The translations under genes and the position numbers were made by a program. DNA of 64,000 nucleotides from Pseudomonadota bacterium (GTDB taxonomy: Bacteria; Pseudomonadota; Gammaproteobacteria; Steroidobacterales; Woeseiaceae). Shown in pieces: positions 33,756-43,189 of this stretch (position 1 is its first letter; every line of letters begins with the position of its first letter). The stretch is taken from positions 16,674-80,673 of the forward strand of contig JACZWL010000008.1 in the NCBI GenBank assembly GCA_022572185.1, written 5' to 3'. The notes under the pieces are model-generated. The model was not told where the DNA came from, searched no databases, and saw nothing but the letters and a program-made list of their open reading frames with translations.

Positions 33756-35915
33756 ATGGACTACGCCGCATCAATTCTCGCCAAGATACCTGGCACGTCC
33801 TCGCGACGTGACCGGGGCTTAAGGCGGCTGTTCGAAAAACTTGAATCCTATATGCCTGCCGATCATATCGAGCAGGTCATGCACGCGTACGAGTTCGGTG
33901 CGGCGGCGCATCAGGGACAAACGCGCCTGTCGGGCGAACCCTTCATCTCCCATCCCGTTGCTGTCGCCAAGGAACTGGCCGACATGCACATGGATGCCCA
34001 GACGATTGCCGCGGCCATCCTCCATGATGTGGTAGAGGATACGCCCACAACACTCGACAATATCGAAGAGCAGTTTGGCCAGGAGATTGCGGCCCTCGTT
34101 GACGGCGTCAGCAAGCTCGATCAAATTCGTTTTCACAGCCGCGCCGAAGCGCAGGCCGAGAGCCTCCGCAAAATGATGCTCGCCATGATCGAGGACATCC
34201 GGGTTATTCTGGTAAAGCTCGCCGACCGCCTGCACAACATGCAAACACTCGATGCAATGCCCCGCGAAAAGCAGGCACGCATCGCGCGTGAAACAGTCGA
34301 AATTTATGCGCCGATTGCAAACCGCCTCGGCATCAACCACATGAAGGTTGATCTGGAGGAACTCGGCTTTCGTTATCTATACCCGTTCCGTCATCGCGTG
34401 CTGAAAAACACGCTGAAGAAAAGCAAGGGCAATCAACGTCAAATCGTCAAGAAAATTTCCGAAGGCCTGCAGAAGGCTCTGGAAACTGAAGGTATTGAGG
34501 GAGAGGTCGTCGGCCGGGAAAAACATCTTTACAGCATTTACAAGAAAATGGCGGAGAAGAAGCGCCTGTTGAGCGACGTTGTCGATGTTTACGGTTTTCG
34601 GATTGTCGTCAATGACGTCAATACCTGTTACCAGGTGCTGGGTCTCGTGCACGGACTGTATAAACCCATGCCGGGTCGATTCAAAGACTACATAGCCATT
34701 CCGCGCCTTAACGGCTATCAGTCTCTGCATACAACCTTGTTCGGCCCCAAAGGGCTGCCGCTCGAGGTGCAGATTCGCACCGTGGAGATGGACCGGGTCG
34801 CCGAATCCGGCGTTGCCGCACACTGGCAATACAAAGCGGAAGACAAGACGAGCGCAACGCCGCAGCGCCGGGCACGGGAGTGGCTCACCCACCTCGTCGA
34901 GATTCAGCAGTCCGGCAGTTCGGAAGAGTTTCTCGAAAGTGTCAAGGTGGACCTGTTTCCCGACAAGATTTATGTATTTACGCCGAAAGGCGACATCATG
35001 CCTTTACCCAAGGGCTCGACCACGGTCGACTTTGCTTATGCGGTACACACCGCAATCGGCGATCGCTGCGTGGCCGCAAAAGTCGATCGCCATCTCGTGC
35101 CACTGAGAACACAGCTGCAGAATAGCCAGACGGTCGAAATTATTACCAGCCGCGGCGCCAAGCCGAATCCGAACTGGGTCACTTTCGTCGTTACAGCCAA
35201 AGCGCGGTCTGCGATTCGCCAATATATGAAGAATATGCGCTCGAGCGAGTCAATCGATTTGGGCAAGCGCCTGCTCGATCGGTCCTTGAAAGACCTCGGT
35301 TCATCGCTTCGAAAGGTGGGCAAGATTCGAATGCGGGAAGGGCTCGACGAACTGGCCCTCAAGGATACATCCGAGCTTTTCGAACAACTCGGCATGGGCG
35401 AGAGGCTCGCACCGCTGACCGCACGCTTCCTGATCGGCGTGAACGAAGAAGGCGACACCGAGCCTGCCGCGGCGAGCCTCGTCATTGCCGGCACCGAAGG
35501 CATGGTCGTAAGTTATGCAAAGTGTTGTTACCCGATCCCCGGTGACGATGTCATGGGATACCTGAGTTCTGGAAGGGGCGTCGTGATTCACCGCAATTGC
35601 TGCGGCAACCTGATTAATTTCCGAAAGCAGCCGGAAAAGTGGCTTGCCATTAGCTGGGAAAAAGACATAGATCGTGACTTCTCCAGCCAGGTTCAGGTGG
35701 AAACTGAAAGCAGGACGGGAGTGCTGGCAGAAGTGGCTGCAAAAATTGCCGACTCCGAGTCGAACATCGAGCAGGTCGCCGTACTGAGCCGGCACGAAGA
35801 CTGCTCCACGCTTACGTTTCTCTTGCAGGTGAAGGATCGGACGCACCTGGCGAAAGTCATGCGAAATGTGCGCAACATGCAAAACGTCATGCGAGTATCG
35901 CGAGACTGCGCCTGA
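33756..35915 (+). CDS. spoT: Bifunctional (p)ppGpp synthase/hydrolase SpoT
   Basis: Makes and degrades the stringent alarmone (p)ppGpp. 719 residues with all domains: HD hydrolase (HPVAVAKELADMH then ILHDVVEDT, about 65-95), RelA-type synthetase (RFKDYIAIPRLNGYQSLHTT, about 308-328), TGS (about 405-465, VFTPKGDIMPLPKGSTTVDF), helical and zinc-finger-like region (CCYPIPGDDV, about 590) and C-terminal ACT. The intact HD motif and RFKDYIAIP mark SpoT rather than RelA. ATG at 33756 with only a weak ribosome-binding site. ridA and recG follow. Confidence 0.97.
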   Translation: MDYAASILAKIPGTSSRRDRGLRRLFEKLESYMPADHIEQVMHAYEFGAAAHQGQTRLSGEPFISHPVAVAKELADMHMDAQTIAAAILHDVVEDTPTTLDNIEEQFGQEIAALVDGVSKLDQIRFHSRAEAQAESLRKMMLAMIEDIRVILVKLADRLHNMQTLDAMPREKQARIARETVEIYAPIANRLGINHMKVDLEELGFRYLYPFRHRVLKNTLKKSKGNQRQIVKKISEGLQKALETEGIEGEVVGREKHLYSIYKKMAEKKRLLSDVVDVYGFRIVVNDVNTCYQVLGLVHGLYKPMPGRFKDYIAIPRLNGYQSLHTTLFGPKGLPLEVQIRTVEMDRVAESGVAAHWQYKAEDKTSATPQRRAREWLTHLVEIQQSGSSEEFLESVKVDLFPDKIYVFTPKGDIMPLPKGSTTVDFAYAVHTAIGDRCVAAKVDRHLVPLRTQLQNSQTVEIITSRGAKPNPNWVTFVVTAKARSAIRQYMKNMRSSESIDLGKRLLDRSLKDLGSSLRKVGKIRMREGLDELALKDTSELFEQLGMGERLAPLTARFLIGVNEEGDTEPAAASLVIAGTEGMVVSYAKCCYPIPGDDVMGYLSSGRGVVIHRNCCGNLINFRKQPEKWLAISWEKDIDRDFSSQVQVETESRTGVLAEVAAKIADSESNIEQVAVLSRHEDCSTLTFLLQVKDRTHLAKVMRNVRNMQNVMRVSRDCA

Positions 35916-35938
35916 CACGGAAAACCACGGAGAGAACC

Positions 35939-36319
35939 TTGAACAAAGAAGCAATATTTAGCGAGGGTGCACCATCAGCGATCGGCGCTTATTCCCAGGC
36001 CATCAGGACGGGCCAATTCGTATTCATCTCAGGCCAGATTCCTCTTGACCCGGCGACGATGGAGATTGTCGAAGGTGATTTCGAAGCCCGCGCCCGGCGT
36101 GTGTTCGATAATCTCAAGGCCATCGCGAAAGAAGCGGGCGGAGAGCTCGATCAGATCGTGAAACTTACGGTTTACCTTACCGATCTCGATAACTTCGCGA
36201 CCGTAAACAGCGTAATGGCGGATTATTTCCAGGAGCCCTATCCCGCGCGCGCGGCCCTGGGGGTCGCTGCACTGCCCAAGGGCGCCGATGTTGAGGCCGA
36301 GGCAGTTCTCGCCGTGTGA
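35939..36319 (+). CDS. ridA: RidA family 2-iminobutanoate/2-iminopropanoate deaminase
   Basis: Hydrolyses reactive enamine/imine intermediates made by PLP enzymes. 126 residues, trimeric fold. AIGAYSQAIRTGQFVFISGQIPLDP, shortened here to GAYSQAI and FISGQIPLDP, plus KLTVYLTDL and YPARAALGVAALPKGADVE are the standard blocks; the substrate Arg lies in PARAA. Starts at TTG 35939 with GGAGAGA upstream. Between spoT and recG, a common gammaproteobacterial setting. Confidence 0.95.
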   Translation: MNKEAIFSEGAPSAIGAYSQAIRTGQFVFISGQIPLDPATMEIVEGDFEARARRVFDNLKAIAKEAGGELDQIVKLTVYLTDLDNFATVNSVMADYFQEPYPARAALGVAALPKGADVEAEAVLAV

Positions 36320-36335
36320 GCCCTTTACCTGTCCG

Positions 36336-38423
36336 GTGCAGAAATCTGACGCTAATCTTGATTCGCCGTTAACCGTTCTCTCGGGCGTCGGCCCGGCACT
36401 CGACACAAAACTTGCTCGCCTCGGTCTGCGCCGCGTGGAAGACCTGTTGTTCCTGTTGCCTAACCGCTACGAAGACCGCACGACCCTGGCCAAAATCGGT
36501 TCGCTGCAGGCAGGTAGCCGCTGTCTCGTCAGCGGCGAAGTCCTGCTTGCGGAAACCGTATATCGCGGTCGACGAAATCTGCTCGTCCGTATTGGTGACG
36601 GTACGGGCCAGATGACGCTCCGGTTTTTTCATTTTTCGAGGCAGCAACAAGCGCAGTTTCGAACAGGCGTCGTGCTTAGTTGTTTTGGCGATGTCCGCAC
36701 GGGTCCGGTTGGCCTGGAAATGGTCCACCCGGAATACCGGATTCTCAAGCCGGGCCAGCATCCGGTCATTAGCGACTCGCTAACGCCGATCTACCCGGCC
36801 ACCGAAGGCGTGCAGCAGGGCCGGCTCAGAAATCTTGCCACTCAGGTATTAGAGATTGCGAAGGCCTCGCCGCCCGATGAATTGTTGCCCGATGAAATTC
36901 GCCGACAGTACGACATGCCCGCGTTGTTCGATGCCTTGCTCTACTTGCATCAACCCCCACCAGATGCAGATCTCGCGAGCATCGATGCGGGCAGACACCC
37001 CTGTCAGCAACGACTGTCATTCGAAGAGCTCCTCGCACATTATCTGAGCCTCCGCAATCTTCGTGACATCGCCAGAACCGCAGGCGCGCCTCAATTACGC
37101 GAAGGCGCGAAACTGGCTGAGCGCTTTATCAGCGGGCTTCCATACAAGCTGACCGCTGCCCAGCAACGCGTTATCGACGAGATCACGGACGATATTGCAA
37201 CGCCTTATCCAATGCTTCGATTGATTCAGGGCGATGTCGGCTCCGGAAAAACCGTTGTTGCCGCAGTCGCATGTCTGAGGGCGATTGCCAGCGGCGTACA
37301 AGTCGCCGTCATGGCACCAACGGAACTCCTTGCCGAGCAGCACTACCGAAATTTCTCTGACTGGTTTCGGCCGCTCGGCATCGAACCGACGTGGTTGAGC
37401 GGCAGCCAGCGGCAGGCGGAAAGGCGTGAGTCACTGGAAGCCATCGCGAGTGGCGATGCATCACTCGTCATCGGCACACACGCGCTATTTCAGGAGGGAG
37501 TTACATTCAAACAACTCGCCCTTGTCGTAATCGACGAGCAGCACCGCTTTGGTGTGCATCAGCGCATGGCTTTGCGAGAAAAAGGCGAGCAGGGCCAGGG
37601 ACACCCCCACCAGCTCGTTATGACTGCGACGCCGATACCCAGAACGCTTGCCATGGCTGCTTATGCGGACCTCGATACATCAATCATCGATGAACTCCCG
37701 CCCGGCCGACAGCCCGTACAAACTGTCGCGATGCCGGAGACGCGGCGTGCCGAAGTCATCGAACGCGTGCGTTCATCCTGCAAAAACGGCCAACAAGCCT
37801 ACTGGGTCTGTCCGCTCATCGAAGAATCGGATGTCCTCGACTACCAGGCCGCTGAAGCGAGTTACAGAATGCTGGCCGAGGCGCTACCGGATCTGCAGGT
37901 CGGTCTTGTACACGGCCGCATGAAGCCGGCTGAAAAAGACTCGCTAATGCGCGCGTTCAAAAACGGCAAGATTCAGCTCCTGGTTGCAACAACGGTGATC
38001 GAGGTCGGTGTCGATGTGCCGAACGCAAGCCTGATGATCATCGAAAACGCGGAACGCATGGGGCTATCGCAATTGCACCAGCTCCGCGGCCGGGTGGGGC
38101 GCAGCAGCACCAAGAGCCATTGTGTAATGTTGTATAAACCACCGCTCGGTCAGCTTGCCCGCAATCGGCTGGCTATCCTTCGGGACACCAATGATGGCTT
38201 CCTCGTTGCGCAGAGAGACCTCGAGCTCCGCGGTCCCGGAGAGCTTCTGGGCACGAGGCAGACGGGATTGCCGCAGTACCGAATTGCCGACCTGGTACGC
38301 GATGCCGGGCTCATGCCCAAAGTGCAGCTTGCCGCGGAATCGATACGAAGATCGGCGGCCGGCAAAGGCGATGAAATCGTCCGCCGCTGGCTCGGCGATG
38401 CGGGACGATACGGCAAGGTCTGA
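36336..38423 (+). CDS. recG: ATP-dependent DNA helicase RecG
   Basis: Fork-remodelling helicase that reverses stalled forks. 695 residues from a GTG at 36336 (E. coli RecG is 693); an ATG at 36288 overlapping ridA would add 16 residues. N-terminal wedge domain (SPLTVLSGVGPALDTKL), Walker A GDVGSGKTVVAAVA (about 300), DEQH box in VIDEQHRFGVHQR, motif VI QLRGRVGRSSTKS. Stops at 38423, 40 nt before ubiA. Confidence 0.95.
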   Translation: MQKSDANLDSPLTVLSGVGPALDTKLARLGLRRVEDLLFLLPNRYEDRTTLAKIGSLQAGSRCLVSGEVLLAETVYRGRRNLLVRIGDGTGQMTLRFFHFSRQQQAQFRTGVVLSCFGDVRTGPVGLEMVHPEYRILKPGQHPVISDSLTPIYPATEGVQQGRLRNLATQVLEIAKASPPDELLPDEIRRQYDMPALFDALLYLHQPPPDADLASIDAGRHPCQQRLSFEELLAHYLSLRNLRDIARTAGAPQLREGAKLAERFISGLPYKLTAAQQRVIDEITDDIATPYPMLRLIQGDVGSGKTVVAAVACLRAIASGVQVAVMAPTELLAEQHYRNFSDWFRPLGIEPTWLSGSQRQAERRESLEAIASGDASLVIGTHALFQEGVTFKQLALVVIDEQHRFGVHQRMALREKGEQGQGHPHQLVMTATPIPRTLAMAAYADLDTSIIDELPPGRQPVQTVAMPETRRAEVIERVRSSCKNGQQAYWVCPLIEESDVLDYQAAEASYRMLAEALPDLQVGLVHGRMKPAEKDSLMRAFKNGKIQLLVATTVIEVGVDVPNASLMIIENAERMGLSQLHQLRGRVGRSSTKSHCVMLYKPPLGQLARNRLAILRDTNDGFLVAQRDLELRGPGELLGTRQTGLPQYRIADLVRDAGLMPKVQLAAESIRRSAAGKGDEIVRRWLGDAGRYGKV

Positions 38424-38463
38424 TAATCTTCGTGACCAGGCAATCCGCGAAGGCTTTCAGAAA

Positions 38464-39375
38464 ATGAAAAAAGGGCAGGCAGGCGGCAGCAATATCCCCG
38501 GCTTCCTCAATCAGCTCTCGAACTATGTTCAGCTGATGCGGCTCGATAAGCCGATCGGTGTCTGGCTTCTGTTATGGCCGACGCTCTGGGCACTTTGGCT
38601 CGCCGGAAAAGGCCACCCGGACGGCGGTATCTTCTTCGTATTCATGCTCGGCGTCGTCGTCATGCGCTCGGCAGGTTGCGTCCTGAACGACTTTGCGGAC
38701 AGGAAAATCGATCCATACGTCGAGCGAACGCGTACCCGCCCCATTGCTTCAGGGGCTGTGGCGCCGATGGAAGCGCTGACTTTGTTTGTTGCGCTGGCAC
38801 TGGTTGCTATCGGCCTTGCCGCAATGCTCAATCGGCCGGCACAGCTCCTCGCCTTTATAGCAGCCGCACTGACTGTCCTTTATCCGTTTATCAAACGATT
38901 TGTTTCCATTCCGCAGCTCGTGCTTGGCGCAGCATTCGGCTGGGCCGTGCCAATGGCCTTTGCCGCACAAACAGGACAGACGCCACAGCTGGCATGGCTG
39001 GTGTTCGGAACGGCGCTGGTCTGGGCGGTCATCTACGATACGTTTTACGCAATGGCAGACCGTGAAGATGACTTGAAGGTCGGCGTTAAATCAACGGCCA
39101 TTCTGTTCGGCGACGCAGATCTTTTTGTCATCAGTGGACTGCAAATCCTGATGCTCGTGGCGCTTATTTTTATCGGCAATATGGCCGAGATGGGTGCCTG
39201 GTACTACGCGTCCGTCCTTATTACGGGGATCCTCATGGCCTATCACCAGTGGCTGGCCCGGAACCGGCAACCGGTAAACTGCTTTAACGCATTTCTGCAC
39301 AACCACTACATCGGCATGACAGTGTTCATCGGCATAGTTTTGCACTACACATTTAATCCCGCATTACCTGTCTAG
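38464..39375 (+). CDS. ubiA: 4-hydroxybenzoate octaprenyltransferase
   Basis: Integral membrane prenyltransferase of ubiquinone synthesis. 303 residues with about nine membrane helices. The two Asp-rich motifs are NDFADRKID (about 74-82) and DTFYAMADREDD (about 190-201). KPIGVWLLLWPTLWALW is the typical first helix. ATG 38464; the frame is open upstream through the recG end without similarity. Likely the last gene of the spoT-recG group. Confidence 0.95.
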   Translation: MKKGQAGGSNIPGFLNQLSNYVQLMRLDKPIGVWLLLWPTLWALWLAGKGHPDGGIFFVFMLGVVVMRSAGCVLNDFADRKIDPYVERTRTRPIASGAVAPMEALTLFVALALVAIGLAAMLNRPAQLLAFIAAALTVLYPFIKRFVSIPQLVLGAAFGWAVPMAFAAQTGQTPQLAWLVFGTALVWAVIYDTFYAMADREDDLKVGVKSTAILFGDADLFVISGLQILMLVALIFIGNMAEMGAWYYASVLITGILMAYHQWLARNRQPVNCFNAFLHNHYIGMTVFIGIVLHYTFNPALPV

Positions 39376-39387
39376 TGGTCCAACAAG
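39373..39387. repeat. Half copy of R2 repeat next to the permease start
   Basis: TAGTGGTCCAACAAG, one arm of the R2 hairpin, starts inside the ubiA stop region (the TAG overlaps its stop) and ends 3 nt before the permease ATG. It replaces the place where a ribosome-binding site would be expected. Confidence 0.65.
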
Positions 39388-39390
39388 CTT

Positions 39391-40710
39391 ATGGCCAAGT
39401 TTCGTTTTACGACCGTCATTGCCATCGTCATCGCCAACATGGTTGGCACTGGCATATTCACGAGCCTTGGTTTTCAGCTTCTGGAGATTCGTTCCGGCTT
39501 CGTTCTGCTGATGCTCTGGGCTGTCGGCGGAATCGTCGCGCTCTGCGGCGCCATAACATACGCCGAACTCGGCGCCGCGTTGCCACGATCCGGTGGCGAG
39601 TACAATTTCCTGGCGAGGATCTATCATCCTGCTGCCGGGTTCATATCCGGCTGGGTGTCTGTCACCATCGGCTTCGCTGCACCAACTGCCCTTGCGGCAA
39701 TCACATTTGCGGCGTACGCAACTTCGGCTTTGCCCGGCGAGTCGTCCGATGCCCTGCAGAGGACACTGGCTTGCAGTCTCGTGGTTGCACTCACGCTCGT
39801 TCACGCGAGCACGAGGCGAAATAGCGGTAGTCTGCAGGTAATTTTCACGATCCTGAAGGTTAGCGTCATCGTCGGTTTCTGTATTGCCGCAGTCACGTTT
39901 GCCAAAGTGCCTCAGCCAGTTCATTTCTGGCCTGCAGCTGGCGACAGCGTGTTACTGACGAGCAGCGCATTTGCCGTGTCCCTTATCTATGTCAGTTATG
40001 CTTACACCGGCTGGAATGTTGCAACCTATCTCTCCAGCGAACTCGAAAATCCACAACGTACGCTTCCCGGTATTCTGATGACCGGCACCCTGGTCGTCAT
40101 GCTCCTGTATCTGGCGCTGAATTTCGTTTTCCTGTGGGTCGCGCCCATGGACGCTATGGCGGGTCAGATTGAAGTCGGCTACATCGCGGCACGATCTGCA
40201 TTCGGTGACGTGGGGGGCCGACTTACCGGCCTGGTGCTCGCCTTGTTGTTGGTGTCCACGGTCAGCGCCATGACCCTCGCCGGCCCGCGTGTATTACAGG
40301 TGATAGGGGAGGACTTTCATGCCCTACGGCTTTTGTCACGAACAAACAAGGACGGCATACCTTCAACTGCGATCTTTGTTCAGTCCTGTCTCGCCGTACT
40401 TTTCATCCTGACGTCGAGTTTCGAATCCATACTCATATTCGCCGGTTTCACTTTGGCGCTGAACAGTTTCGCCACTGTGCTCGGCGTATTCGTGCTGCGA
40501 TGGCGTCAGCCGGATCTGCCACGCCCTTACCGCACGTTTGCTTATCCCCTGACGCCGTTGATTTATCTGGCACTGACCGGGTGGACCCTGACTTTCGTGC
40601 TCATCAACAAGCCGGTAGAGGGACTGTTTGGCCTGGGAATTATCACTGCCGGTTTGCTTTTCTATTTTCTCTCAGCCGCCAGAAATCGCGGCTATCGAGC
40701 GACAGCCTAG
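39391..40710 (+). CDS. APC-family amino acid permease
   Basis: Inner-membrane transporter, 439 residues and about 12 helices. The first-helix motif VIANMVGTGIFTSLGF (about 14-29) and AELGAALPRSGGEYNFL (about 54-70) are typical of the APC superfamily; the latter is the conserved loop between helices 2 and 3. It resembles y-type (eukaryotic LAT-like) or YjeH-type exchangers, but the substrate is not deducible. Its ATG lies just after an R2 half-repeat and has no evident Shine-Dalgarno sequence. Confidence 0.88.
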   Translation: MAKFRFTTVIAIVIANMVGTGIFTSLGFQLLEIRSGFVLLMLWAVGGIVALCGAITYAELGAALPRSGGEYNFLARIYHPAAGFISGWVSVTIGFAAPTALAAITFAAYATSALPGESSDALQRTLACSLVVALTLVHASTRRNSGSLQVIFTILKVSVIVGFCIAAVTFAKVPQPVHFWPAAGDSVLLTSSAFAVSLIYVSYAYTGWNVATYLSSELENPQRTLPGILMTGTLVVMLLYLALNFVFLWVAPMDAMAGQIEVGYIAARSAFGDVGGRLTGLVLALLLVSTVSAMTLAGPRVLQVIGEDFHALRLLSRTNKDGIPSTAIFVQSCLAVLFILTSSFESILIFAGFTLALNSFATVLGVFVLRWRQPDLPRPYRTFAYPLTPLIYLALTGWTLTFVLINKPVEGLFGLGIITAGLLFYFLSAARNRGYRATA

Positions 40711-41067
40711 GCAATAAAAAGCCACCCTGGCAGCTGCTCCCACAGCACTGTTTTCACCCGGAGGTCCTGTGACATTCCCTGGCGTCGATGCCTGTTTGGC
40801 ACCAGGCATTGGCATAAAGCTTGTGACGCAGTACAGCGACACAGACGACAGTTTCGGTCAGATTGTGACCAAAATTGGCACATCGACCGACTGAATCCTG
40901 CCCTTTTCAAATCCTGTTCGCTGATGAATAATTTTTTATTTCCTTTTAGAACAGACACTTATGGAATTCGCTGCGATTCTGGCACAAGTATCGCTTTAGA
41001 TATGGGTGGAGGCCGAAAACCGCGTATCAAATGAAAGCCGATGCGCCTGCGTTTCAAGGAGCGGAAC
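40711..41067. other. Spacer upstream of pilA
   Basis: 357 bp without a gene. It holds an AT-rich, T-tract stretch (about 40925-40950) that could bend DNA or bind IHF, and a sigma-54 promoter (40979-40995). The leader between the promoter and pilA is about 60-70 nt. Confidence 0.55.
40979..40995 (+). promoter_or_regulatory. Sigma-54 promoter of pilA
   Basis: CTGGCAC-AAGTA-TCGCT matches the -24/-12 consensus YTGGCACGRNNNTTGCW, with GG and GC separated by exactly 10 bp; only two consensus positions differ. It lies 73 nt upstream of the pilA ATG, as in pilin genes controlled by RpoN and PilR. No PilR site could be assigned with confidence. Confidence 0.7.
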
Positions 41068-41499
41068 ATGAGAAAAAATCAGTGGGGTTTTACACTGATC
41101 GAATTAATGATTGTGGTCGCCATTATCGGCATTCTGGCGGCGATCGCGATTCCGATGTACCTGGATTACTCGACCCGCAGCCAGATCGCGGAGGGCCTCA
41201 GCGTCGCGGGGGGCGCAAAATCTGCCGTGACCGAGTTTTACCAGGACCGTGGCACGTTTCCGGCCAACAACGCCGAAGCCGGCCTGGACGCCCCCGGCAA
41301 CATTACCGGTAAATACGTTGTTTCAGTATCCGCTGACAGCAGTGGCGTCATTACAATTCTTTACGGCAACGATGCCCATCCATTGATAAATGGCGAGACA
41401 GTTATTTTGACGGCGTTAGACAACGGCGGCAGTGTGGGCTGGGCCTGCGCAAGTGGTGGCGTTATTCAGGCTAAACACCTGCCGTCTGCCTGCCGGTAG
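41068..41499 (+). CDS. pilA: Type IV major pilin (PilA)
   Basis: Type IV pilin, 143 residues from ATG 41068 with AAGGAGCGG upstream. The class III prepilin leader MRKNQWG ends in Gly and is followed by [20 protein letters not shown], with Phe+1 and Glu+5 as required by PilD. A C-terminal disulphide loop is suggested by the cysteines in GWACASGG and LPSACR. Unlinked from pilMNOPQ. Processing enzymes (PilBCD) are not in this window. The stop lies 3 nt from the convergent symporter stop. Confidence 0.95.
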   Translation: MRKNQWGFTLIELMIVVAIIGILAAIAIPMYLDYSTRSQIAEGLSVAGGAKSAVTEFYQDRGTFPANNAEAGLDAPGNITGKYVVSVSADSSGVITILYGNDAHPLINGETVILTALDNGGSVGWACASGGVIQAKHLPSACR

Positions 41500-41502
41500 G
41501 CA

Positions 41503-42981
41503 TCACAACTTTTTGTTGCTCCAGAAGTCCGCGTTCTTGATCCCCAAAGCATCGGGGTCGAAACTGTATTCTTTGACGCCGGCTTTCCTTTGTGCTTCGT
41601 AGTCCTTCAGCGCCTTGAGCGCCGGCCTGCCCATCAAGAACAGAATTAATATGGCGATGATGTTCAGCCAGGCCATCAGACCGACGCCGATGTCACCCAG
41701 CCCCCAGGCAAGGTTGGCGGTCCTCACTGCCCCATAAAATACCGAGGCCATTAACGCCACTTTCAAAATCATCATCTCACCGGGGATTTTGAATGTTCGC
41801 CTGAGATAAGCGACGTTGGTTTCAGCGATATAGTAATAAGCGAGCAATGTGGTGAACGCGAAAAAGAATAACGCGATCGCCACAAACGGCTTGCCAAAAC
41901 CGGGCATGACGCCTTCCACTGCATATTGTGTAAATGCCGGGCTGTTCGCCGCAAGGTCGGCCGGTAGATTCTGAATAAGGAAGGCGCCCTCACCCGCGTG
42001 AACATTGTAAGCACCGGTGATCAGAATCATGAAAGCCGTGGCCGAGCAAACGAACAAAGTATCGATGTAGACCGAGAACGCCTGCACCAGCCCCTGCTGG
42101 GCCGGATGTTGCACTTCGGCCGCGGCTGCCGCATGCGGCCCGGTGCCCTGGCCCGCCTCGTTGGAATAAACACCTCTTTTGACGCCCCATCCGATAGCCG
42201 CGCCGAAACCCGCCATCGGCGTAAATGCGTCCCTGAAAATCAGGCTGACCACTCCAGGCAACTCGGAAATGTTCAGGAAAACAACGACGACAGCCACGAC
42301 GATGTATGCCAGCGCCATGAACGGAACGACAATCTGCGTGAAATGAGCAATGCGCTTCACACCACCGAAGATGATGAAGCCCAGAACTGTCACGACAGCA
42401 ACGGCTGTGGCGATTTTCGTGACGCCGAGACTGCCGAAGCCAGTATGGATCATCTGTCCCGGGCCTAAAGCAACTTCTGCGGCATTGGCGATACTGTTCG
42501 CCTGAACACCGGGCAACAGCAGCCCGGTAGCGATGATCGTCGTGACCGCGAATAGCCAGGCATACCATTTTTGCCCCATGGCTTTTTCGATATAGAAAGC
42601 AGGCCCGCCACGGTACTGACCCTCGTCCTCTTCTTTATAAATCTGACCAAGGGTGGATTCGACGTAGGCGGTAGATGCACCAAGGAATGCCACCACCCAC
42701 ATCCAGAAAACGGCGCCCGGCCCGCCGAAACCGATTGCAGCCGCAACGCCTGCGATGTTACCGGTGCCGACCCGCCCTGACAGCGATACGGACAATGCCT
42801 GGAAGGATGAAATGCCCTGGTCCGAACTCTTCGAGGAAAACAGGAGATGAACCATCTCCCGGAACAGCCGGACCTGAACAAATCGGGTAAGAATGGAAAA
42901 GAACAGTCCGGCGCCCAGCGCCAGATAAACAAGCGCAGGGCTCCAGACGACTGCGTTAACCTGGTTAACGAATGATTCCAT
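41503..42981 (-). CDS. Alanine/glycine:cation symporter (AGCS family)
   Basis: Sodium- or proton-coupled amino acid importer of the AGCS family, 492 residues, about 11 helices. LSGRVGTGNIAGVAAAIGFG and FWMWVVAFLGASTAYVESTLG are family blocks, and GVKRGVYSNEAGQGTGPHAAAA is the AGCS signature (quoted in part as YSNEAGQGTGPHAAAA). C-terminus ends NKKL. Convergent with pilA; a short CAACTTTTTGTTG palindrome overlaps both ends. Confidence 0.93.
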   Translation of the reverse strand: MESFVNQVNAVVWSPALVYLALGAGLFFSILTRFVQVRLFREMVHLLFSSKSSDQGISSFQALSVSLSGRVGTGNIAGVAAAIGFGGPGAVFWMWVVAFLGASTAYVESTLGQIYKEEDEGQYRGGPAFYIEKAMGQKWYAWLFAVTTIIATGLLLPGVQANSIANAAEVALGPGQMIHTGFGSLGVTKIATAVAVVTVLGFIIFGGVKRIAHFTQIVVPFMALAYIVVAVVVVFLNISELPGVVSLIFRDAFTPMAGFGAAIGWGVKRGVYSNEAGQGTGPHAAAAAEVQHPAQQGLVQAFSVYIDTLFVCSATAFMILITGAYNVHAGEGAFLIQNLPADLAANSPAFTQYAVEGVMPGFGKPFVAIALFFFAFTTLLAYYYIAETNVAYLRRTFKIPGEMMILKVALMASVFYGAVRTANLAWGLGDIGVGLMAWLNIIAILILFLMGRPALKALKDYEAQRKAGVKEYSFDPDALGIKNADFWSNKKL

Positions 42982-43100
42982 GATCAGGCCCTTATTGTTC
43001 TATCCAATATTTTGCCGATATCGAAGTTTGCCCGTCAGGGTGCAGGCCGCCCGCAGTGTTGTTCGGCGTATGGCTATCGGCTATTGGTATTCGTTCATTT

Positions 43101-43118
43101 GCCCGTCAGGACGGGCGA
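43101..43118. repeat. Short R1 hairpin
   Basis: GCCCGTCAGGACGGGC, a 6-bp stem with CAGG loop, with the surrounding TTT and GAA extending the symmetry. A partial GCCCGTCAGG copy is at about 43029. Same family as 13380 and 15778. It lies upstream of the acyltransferase gene. Confidence 0.65.
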
Positions 43119-43189
43119 ATTCGGACAAGCAGCGCAGTCCATATCATATCCAGGGTCCCTTGTCACAGAAATCGGCTATCCTCGCCAGC

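Noticed and set aside
42980..43189. 70-codon N-terminal extension of the acyltransferase
   Set aside because: It runs through an R1 repeat and ordinary spacer, with no similarity to a lipoyl or other domain; ATG 43190 gives a normal catalytic-core N-terminus.
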